DNA of 64,000 bases from JAEUOS01 sp040382235 (GTDB lineage: Bacteria > Pseudomonadota > Gammaproteobacteria > Burkholderiales > JAEUOS01), in assembly GCA_040382235.1 (NCBI GenBank), contig JBEIFV010000006.1:23495-87494 (forward strand). The letters are read 5' to 3'. Made by a program: the position numbers and the translations under genes. Below the pieces are notes generated by a model. That model searched no databases. It was not told the origin of the DNA and saw nothing but the letters and a program-made list of their open reading frames with translations. How positions within the stretch are numbered: position 1 is the stretch's first letter; each line of letters opens with the position of its first letter. Below are positions 58,859 to 64,000 of this stretch, one piece after another.

Positions 58859-59851
58859 CTATTTCTTCTTGCTGGCCGCGACCGCATCGAAAAAGCCGGC
58901 CGGCACGCGGCCTGCCTTGTTTTCGGCGTTGTAGTACTCCATGGTCTTGCGCACGATCGGCGCGGTATCGATGGTGGTCACCTTGACGCCGCGCTCGGTC
59001 AGGCGCTTCATCGACTCATCAGCGGTCGATTGCATCAGTTGCGCGCTGTAGGTGCCGGCATCCTTGTGGGCGCGCAGCAGAACGGCCTGCATTTCCTTGG
59101 AAAGCCCCTTGAAGGCACGCGCGTTGACCATAAACGCGATTTCCTGCCAGAACTCGTTGGTGCGCACCACGTTTGGCGCCACTTCGTAGAAGCGCATGCT
59201 TTCCACCAGAGCCACCGGGCTGGTCACCGATTCGACCACGCCGTTCTTGATGCCCTCGTAGGTTTCAGTCCAGCCCAAAAGGCGGGTTTCGGCACCCAGG
59301 TTGGTCCAAACCGCCGTGGCCAACTGATCCGGATACATGCGCAACTTGAGGCCGCGCAAGTCGTCAGCGGTATTGATCGCCTTCTTCGACACGATCACCC
59401 GGTACGGCCCGCGCACCACATCAGTTACGTTGCCCAGCGTCAGAATGCCAGCGTCCTTTTCAACCTTGTCGAACCAGCCGCGGGCCAGGGGCGACGACAT
59501 GAAGCGCACCCAGTGCTCGCGGTCATCGAACAAAAAGCTGGCGGCGATCCACTTGATGTCGGGCACCCAGCGCTGCATAAAGAACGCCGAATCAACGATG
59601 ATCTGGATGGTGCCCAGTTGCGTCTGCTCGAGCACCGCAGCTTCTTTGCCCAATTGCTCGGAGGGGTAGACCTGCACCGTAAGCTTGCCGCCCGAATACT
59701 CCTTGGTTAAGTCGGCGAATCTCTGGAACACCTTTCCCTCCGGGCTGTCCGCCGGCATCTTGCTGGCCATACGCCAGTTTTGCGCCTGCGCCGAGAGAGC
59801 GGTCATGCCCAAGAGGGCGATTGCCAATCCGTTTTTCCAAAGCGATTTCAT
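58859..59851 (-). CDS. dctP: TRAP transporter periplasmic binding protein (DctP/TAXI-DctP type)
   Basis: 330 residues from MKSLWKNGLAIALLGMTALS, signal cleavage near AQAQ (residue 22), GGAGAA upstream. The DctP fold is seen in GKVFQRFADLTKEYSGGKLT, ALPLRMYPDQ-like strand GLKLRMYPDQLATAVWTNLG with the conserved Arg that holds a carboxylate, and the PNVVRTNEFWQEIAFMVNAR region. Carboxylate ligands such as amino or hydroxy acids are expected. It is a Na+-driven uptake system for the HyuAB substrate or product. Confidence 0.92.
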   Translation of the reverse strand: MKSLWKNGLAIALLGMTALSAQAQNWRMASKMPADSPEGKVFQRFADLTKEYSGGKLTVQVYPSEQLGKEAAVLEQTQLGTIQIIVDSAFFMQRWVPDIKWIAASFLFDDREHWVRFMSSPLARGWFDKVEKDAGILTLGNVTDVVRGPYRVIVSKKAINTADDLRGLKLRMYPDQLATAVWTNLGAETRLLGWTETYEGIKNGVVESVTSPVALVESMRFYEVAPNVVRTNEFWQEIAFMVNARAFKGLSKEMQAVLLRAHKDAGTYSAQLMQSTADESMKRLTERGVKVTTIDTAPIVRKTMEYYNAENKAGRVPAGFFDAVAASKKK

Positions 59852-59978
59852 GTGGTTCTCCAAAAAGAAAATCAACTCAACAAAAACCCGCGCACAAAAC
59901 CTTGCCCTGCGGCATGCGGCCCACGCGCCGCGCGCCAGACCAGAACCGCCATAAGGCGACGCCGATCAATCATCCCTG

Positions 59979-61574
59979 TCACTTGTCGCCTGCGTTGCCC
60001 CAACCACCGCCACCCGGTGTTTCGACCACGATCACTTCACCAGCCTCAAGGGTCAGCGAAGCCTTGCCGGGACAGACGGTTTCAACGCCTGCCACGTCAA
60101 CCCGGCTATTGCGGCCGGTCGCGCCATCAGCGCCGCCATGCAAGCCGTAAGGCCCATGCAGGCGCCGATCCGACTGCAATGATATGCGCGCCTGATGATC
60201 GAGCACACGCAGGCTGCGCACCACACCCAGACCACCACGATGAAGGCCGCTGCCGGCGGAGCCCTCGCGCAATTCGTAGCGCTCGACCCGCAGCGGATAG
60301 GAAATCTCGAGCGCCTCGATCGGGGTATTCATGGTGTTGGTCATGTTGCACTGAACACCGTCCTGACCATCGCCCATCGGCCGCCCCCCTTGACCACCGG
60401 CGATGGTCTCGATGTAGGTGTAGGCACGACCGCTGCGCGGGTCGACCCCGCCCACGCCGATCAGGTTCATGGTGCCCTGGCTGGCGGCGGGTATCCGATC
60501 CGGGGCGACCAGCGCAAACGCCTTGAGCACCGTATCGCATACGCGCTGGGTGGTCTCGGTGTTGCCGGCACATACCGCGGCCGGATGTTTCGCATTGAGG
60601 AAAGAACCCTCCGGGACTCGGATGGTCACCGCGCGAAAGGTGCCGGCGTTCACCGGAATGGTCGGGTCGGTGAGGATCTTGACAGCGAAGAACACCGCGG
60701 AATGGGTCATTGGCAGAACCGCATTGATGTTGCCGCGGCGCTGTGGCGCCGATCCCGCGAAATCGAGTGTCAGGCCCTGTGGTTCGACATCGAGCGTCAA
60801 TCGAATCACCACCGGCCCTTCAACCGCGCCGTCGTCATCGAGTTGATCGACCGACTCATAGCGACCCGGCGGTAGCTCAGCCAAGCGCTTCAACATACGG
60901 CGTTCGGTGTAGTCGAGGATGGCGTCAAAGCCGGCGGCCAGCGTCTGCGCGCCGTGGCGCTGTGCCAGTTCCAGAAGACGTCGCTCGCCGATGCGCAACG
61001 CCGCCAGTTGGGCGTTGAGGTCGCCACGCCGCTCCAGCGGGGTGCGCACGTTGGCCAAGATGAAGCGCATGATGTCTTCCTGCAACTCGCCGCGCCGGTA
61101 CAGTTTGACCGGCGGAATCACCAGCCCTTCCTGAAACACCTCCTGCGATTTACCGGGCATCGAGCCCGGCTCCATGCCGCCGACGTCCGAATGGTGCGCG
61201 CGGGTGGCGACATAGCCCACGTGCAACGCATCGATATAAACCGGCGCCAGGAGAGTGATGTCGGGAAGATGCGCGCCGGCGATGAAGGGGTCGTTGACCA
61301 CCACCACGTCGCCGGCATCGAGCGCGCCGACTGCGGCCACGGTGGGGCCGACGGCGCGCAGCATCGAGCCCAGGTGCACGGGCACGTGCTCGGCCTGGGC
61401 GATCAATTGCGCATGGGCGTCGAAGATAGCGCAGGAGGCATCCATGCGCTCCTTGATGTTGGGCGAAAACGAGGTCAGTTTGAGCACCGCCCCCATTTCC
61501 TGCGCGGTCGCTTCCAACCCGTTTCTCAAAACCTCGAGAGTGATCGGATCAAAGCTTGCTGGCCTTGCGTTCAT
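59979..61574 (-). CDS. Hydantoinase B/oxoprolinase beta-type subunit (copy 2)
   Basis: 531 residues. GDVVVVNDPFIAGAHLPDIT, SDVGGMEPGSMPGKSQEVFQ and LNAKHPAAVCAGNTETTQRV are HyuB motifs; the C-terminus has VVETPGGGGWGNAG. It is 50 residues shorter than copy 1 and differs in the gatekeeper regions. The start ATG overlaps the hyuA copy 2 stop (ATGA). The dctP start lies 127 bp downstream. Confidence 0.93.
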   Translation of the reverse strand: MNARPASFDPITLEVLRNGLEATAQEMGAVLKLTSFSPNIKERMDASCAIFDAHAQLIAQAEHVPVHLGSMLRAVGPTVAAVGALDAGDVVVVNDPFIAGAHLPDITLLAPVYIDALHVGYVATRAHHSDVGGMEPGSMPGKSQEVFQEGLVIPPVKLYRRGELQEDIMRFILANVRTPLERRGDLNAQLAALRIGERRLLELAQRHGAQTLAAGFDAILDYTERRMLKRLAELPPGRYESVDQLDDDGAVEGPVVIRLTLDVEPQGLTLDFAGSAPQRRGNINAVLPMTHSAVFFAVKILTDPTIPVNAGTFRAVTIRVPEGSFLNAKHPAAVCAGNTETTQRVCDTVLKAFALVAPDRIPAASQGTMNLIGVGGVDPRSGRAYTYIETIAGGQGGRPMGDGQDGVQCNMTNTMNTPIEALEISYPLRVERYELREGSAGSGLHRGGLGVVRSLRVLDHQARISLQSDRRLHGPYGLHGGADGATGRNSRVDVAGVETVCPGKASLTLEAGEVIVVETPGGGGWGNAGDK

Positions 61575-63652
61575 GCACCAACCTCCACGATCAGGCTGCC
61601 GCTTGCGTGCGTAACCGCCACATCGCCCGGATAAAGCACGGTGGTAGCCGACACCTCTTCGATGATCGCGGGGCCTGCGATGCGGTTGCCGGCCAGAAGT
61701 TGGCCACGATCGAATACCTGCGCATCATGCCAGCTACCTGCCGCCTGATCCGACTCGAAGAAGACTTTACGCACACCCAGCCGCGCCGCTGCCGCCACCG
61801 TTTCGCCACCGGCAGCGAGTTGCGGCAGGGTCGGTGTCTCGATCAGGCCAATCGCCACTGCGGCGAAGCCCACCACTTCGATAGCCGCGCGCGAGTCGGC
61901 ATGACCGAAGCGCTGCCGGTGCGCCGCATGGAAAGCGGTTTCCACGTTGGCCCAGGCGGCATCCTCGGCCAGCGGCAAGGGCAACTCGAAACTTTGCCCG
62001 ACGTAGCGCAAGTCGGCGCGGATTTCAACGCGACGTCGCGGAAGGGCAACATGGTCGGCTTCGAGCAGCGCATGCCCGCGCGCACGCAACCGACGCATGA
62101 TGGCCGCGGCCCGCTCCAGCGGAAAAGTCGCCAACGGGCCGATATGCGTTTCCAGCAGGTCGTGTCGCAGATCGGACACCAGTTGGCCCAGCGCACACAG
62201 GATGCCCGGCGTCGGCGGGATCAACAGGCGCCGCATCGACAGGTCGCGCGCCACCGGCGTGCCGTGCATCGGGCCGGCCCCGCCAAAGGGCACCAACGCG
62301 AAATCGCGCGGATCGTAGCCGCGCTCGACCGACACCACGCGAATGCCGCGCACGATATTCGAATGGGCCACGCGCAGGATGCCGGCGGCAGCCGCGGTCA
62401 CCGCCAGGCCCAGCGGCCGCGCGACATGCTCCTCTACCACCCGGTGCGCGGCATCGATATCCAGCGCCATATCGTCACCCAATCGGGTTTGCGCCGAAAA
62501 GCGACCCAGCACCACGTTCGCATCGGTGACCGTCGGCCGCTCGCCGCCACGCCGGTAGCAGGCAGGCCCCGGCACCGCCTCGGCGCTCATCGGGCCAACC
62601 CGGAGCGCGCCACCGTCGTCAATCCAGGCAATCGAACCGCCCCCGGCGCCGATGGCGTTGATGTCGATCACCGGCAGGCGGATGGGGATCCGCTCCAGGG
62701 TCGCCTGGCGCGTCACTTCCGGCCGCCCGGCGCGTATCAAGCTGATGTCGGTGCTGGTACCGCCGATGTCCATGGTGATGATGTCGGCAATGCCCGCGAG
62801 CGCGGCGATGTGTGCGCTGCCCACCACACCGCCGGCGGGTCCGGACAGCACGGTATGCACCGGCTTGGCGCGTGCGGATTCAACCGTCATGAGGCCACCC
62901 GCGGCTTCCATCACCATCACCGGTATGCCGCGCCGTAAGCCCAAACCCTGGGTCGGGTCTTCGAGCAATCGCACAAGCGAGCCCAGGTAGCGGTCCATCA
63001 CCGGCATCAGGAAAGCGTTCAACACCGTGGTGCTGGCGCGTTCATACTCGCGAAACTCCGAGAGGATGTCGGTCGACGCGCAAACGACGACGCCAGGCAA
63101 TTCGCTGGCCAGGAAGTCGCGCGCGGCATGCTCATGCACCGGGTTGGCATAGGCATGCAAAAACATGATGGCGACCGCTTCGATGTCGGCGGCGCGAATC
63201 GCGCTGGCGACTTGCTGCAGGTCGGCTCGCGACAGCGGCGTGACCTCAGCTCCCGCCGCGTCTACGCGCCCGGTCACGGTGTAGCAGTGTTCACGCGCCA
63301 CCAGTTGTGGTGCGCGCACCGCGGCGATGTCGTACAGGCTGGGACGCTCCTGGCGGCCGATCAGCAGCAAATCGCGAAACCCAGCGTTGGTGACGAACGC
63401 GGTTCGCGCCCCTTTGCGCTGGATCACCGCATTGGTCGCGGTGGTCATGCCGTGGCCGACATACTCGACATCGGCGCCGCTTTTGCCCTGCAGCGCCAAC
63501 GCCCGCTTGAGGCCGGCTACCGTACCCAACGCACGGTTCTCCGGCGTGGTCGACACTTTGGAGACGGTGATGCGACGGGTCGCTTCATCATAGGCGATGC
63601 TGTCGGTGAAGGTACCGCCAACATCGGAGGCAATGCGTACCGAACTGTGCAT
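61571..63652 (-). CDS. Hydantoinase A/oxoprolinase alpha-type subunit (copy 2)
   Basis: 693 residues, first gene of the operon. RIASDVGGTFTDSIAYDEAT, GHGMTTATNAVIQRKGARTA, ITMDIGGTSTDISLIRAGRP and VPFGGAGPMHGTPVARDLSM define the HyuA ATPase. Its upstream region carries a three-half-site palindrome (63658-63684) that should control the operon. ATP-dependent opening of cyclic amides is the expected reaction. Confidence 0.94.
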   Translation of the reverse strand: MHSSVRIASDVGGTFTDSIAYDEATRRITVSKVSTTPENRALGTVAGLKRALALQGKSGADVEYVGHGMTTATNAVIQRKGARTAFVTNAGFRDLLLIGRQERPSLYDIAAVRAPQLVAREHCYTVTGRVDAAGAEVTPLSRADLQQVASAIRAADIEAVAIMFLHAYANPVHEHAARDFLASELPGVVVCASTDILSEFREYERASTTVLNAFLMPVMDRYLGSLVRLLEDPTQGLGLRRGIPVMVMEAAGGLMTVESARAKPVHTVLSGPAGGVVGSAHIAALAGIADIITMDIGGTSTDISLIRAGRPEVTRQATLERIPIRLPVIDINAIGAGGGSIAWIDDGGALRVGPMSAEAVPGPACYRRGGERPTVTDANVVLGRFSAQTRLGDDMALDIDAAHRVVEEHVARPLGLAVTAAAAGILRVAHSNIVRGIRVVSVERGYDPRDFALVPFGGAGPMHGTPVARDLSMRRLLIPPTPGILCALGQLVSDLRHDLLETHIGPLATFPLERAAAIMRRLRARGHALLEADHVALPRRRVEIRADLRYVGQSFELPLPLAEDAAWANVETAFHAAHRQRFGHADSRAAIEVVGFAAVAIGLIETPTLPQLAAGGETVAAAARLGVRKVFFESDQAAGSWHDAQVFDRGQLLAGNRIAGPAIIEEVSATTVLYPGDVAVTHASGSLIVEVGA

Positions 63653-63657
63653 GAAGT

Positions 63658-63684
63658 GAAACTTAAGTTTCGTCCAGCGAAACT
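63658..63684. promoter_or_regulatory. Palindromic operator array between hyuA operon and dadA-like gene
   Basis: GAAACTTAAGTTTC (63658-63671, perfect 7+7) overlaps AGTTTCG-TCCAG-CGAAACT (63666-63684, 7+5+7). Three GAAAC/GTTTC half-sites in a row begin 6 bp upstream of the hyuA start. IclR- or GntR-type regulators use similar sites; none is encoded nearby in the window. Confidence 0.7.
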
Positions 63685-63851
63685 ATGCGGGATCGGAAAC
63701 GCATTGTCAAAGAATTTTTTCGCATGTCTCATACAGGCCGCCGACCCAGATGGGGTAAAGCCCTGGAGACGAGATATGCTTGCGCTTCTTTTGCCGAAGC
63801 CCCGCTTTCTCAAACGAAGGGTGATGGGCATTCCCTGCGGAGCACGTTCTC

Positions 63852-64000
63852 TTGAAAATTTCCGTACTTGGTGCCGGCGTCATCGGCCTGACCACCGCAC
63901 ACTATCTGGCGCGCGACGGCCATGCGGTCGAAGTGATCGAACGCAATGCCGGCGTAGGACTTGAAACCAGCTTTGGCAATGGCGGGCAACTTGCCTACAG
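63852..64000 (+). CDS. D-amino-acid dehydrogenase-like FAD oxidoreductase, 5' end (runs off the window)
   Basis: The TTG start at 63852 has GGAG 9 bases upstream. The first 49 residues read KISVLGAGVIGLTTAHYLAR (FAD Rossmann GxGxxG), EVIERNAGVGLETSFGNGGQ and LAY. The L-E-T-S-F-x-N-(A/G)-G segment is characteristic of the DadA family, which oxidises D-amino acids to 2-oxo acids in the membrane. Divergent from the hyuA operon. It fits the neighbouring D-aminoacylase. The rest lies outside the window. Confidence 0.8.
   Translation, partial: MKISVLGAGVIGLTTAHYLARDGHAVEVIERNAGVGLETSFGNGGQLAY

Noticed and set aside
1..64000. CRISPR arrays, tRNA or rRNA genes
   Set aside because: No regularly spaced repeats, clover-leaf patterns or rRNA-like stretches were found on reading.

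Overview
The window looks like chromosome of a high-GC Burkholderiales betaproteobacterium. The evidence is seven Bug-type (tripartite tricarboxylate transporter) periplasmic binding proteins, a DUF3563 mini-protein, many IclR/LysR/CoA-transferase style catabolic genes and uniformly GC-rich codon use. This placement is an inference from gene content; there is no rRNA or marker gene in the window. I see no tRNA, rRNA, CRISPR array or replication origin.

Layout. 1-2.7 kb is a decayed zone: a complete but mutated ISL3-type insertion sequence (293-1668, matching terminal inverted repeats), the 3' stump of an ABC_sub_bind protein gene, and a second frameshifted relative facing it. 2.8-8.0 kb mixes three toxin-antitoxin (TA) pairs (mazEF, DUF104/PIN, RHH/mazF) with two cupins and an old-yellow-enzyme-type flavin reductase. 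8.1-21.9 kb is one long minus-strand catabolic run. It starts with an IclR regulator and continues with a ThDP-dependent decarboxylase-like enzyme, aldehyde dehydrogenase, Bug protein, ring-cleavage-type VOC enzyme, second Bug protein, ferredoxin reductase, Rieske ferredoxin, a 98-aa HTH-like protein, Rieske oxygenase alpha, and a three-subunit molybdenum hydroxylase. Together these look like a route for oxidising an aromatic or N-heterocyclic carboxylate; the substrate cannot be read from sequence.

22-31.9 kb carries a phd/zeta-like TA pair next to a remnant of a gluconolactonase gene, an intact SMP-30 lactonase, two Bug proteins, a GST, tandem VOC paralogues, a cupin and a PanB-like protein. 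32-39 kb has an isochorismatase-family amidase overlapping a PuuE/imidase-like deacetylase, a PEP mutase/isocitrate lyase-type enzyme, a second isochorismatase, an ABM-domain protein and three more Bug proteins. None of the Bug proteins has TctA/TctB membrane partners here.

39.4-41 kb holds higBA and vapBC pairs with palindromic operators, flanked by a 48-bp degenerate repeat. 41-46.7 kb has a 1057-aa BTAD/AAA (SARP-like) regulator divergent from a small-protein gene, two tandem truncated globins (the first lacks the proximal His and has Tyr there) and an acyl-CoA-dehydrogenase-like flavoprotein. 47-51.5 kb has a CoA-transferase, LysR regulator, DUF3563 protein, SDR and a third vapBC.

51.6-64 kb is a D-amino-acid/cyclic-amide module. 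An N-acyl-D-amino-acid deacylase converges on a seven-gene minus-strand operon (hyuA-hyuB-dctP-dctQ-dctM-hyuA-hyuB) whose promoter region contains a strong GAAAC/GTTTC palindrome array and faces a D-amino-acid dehydrogenase-like gene that runs off the end. Seven TA modules in 64 kb, plus the IS and pseudogenes, mark the left half and several junctions as accessory DNA.
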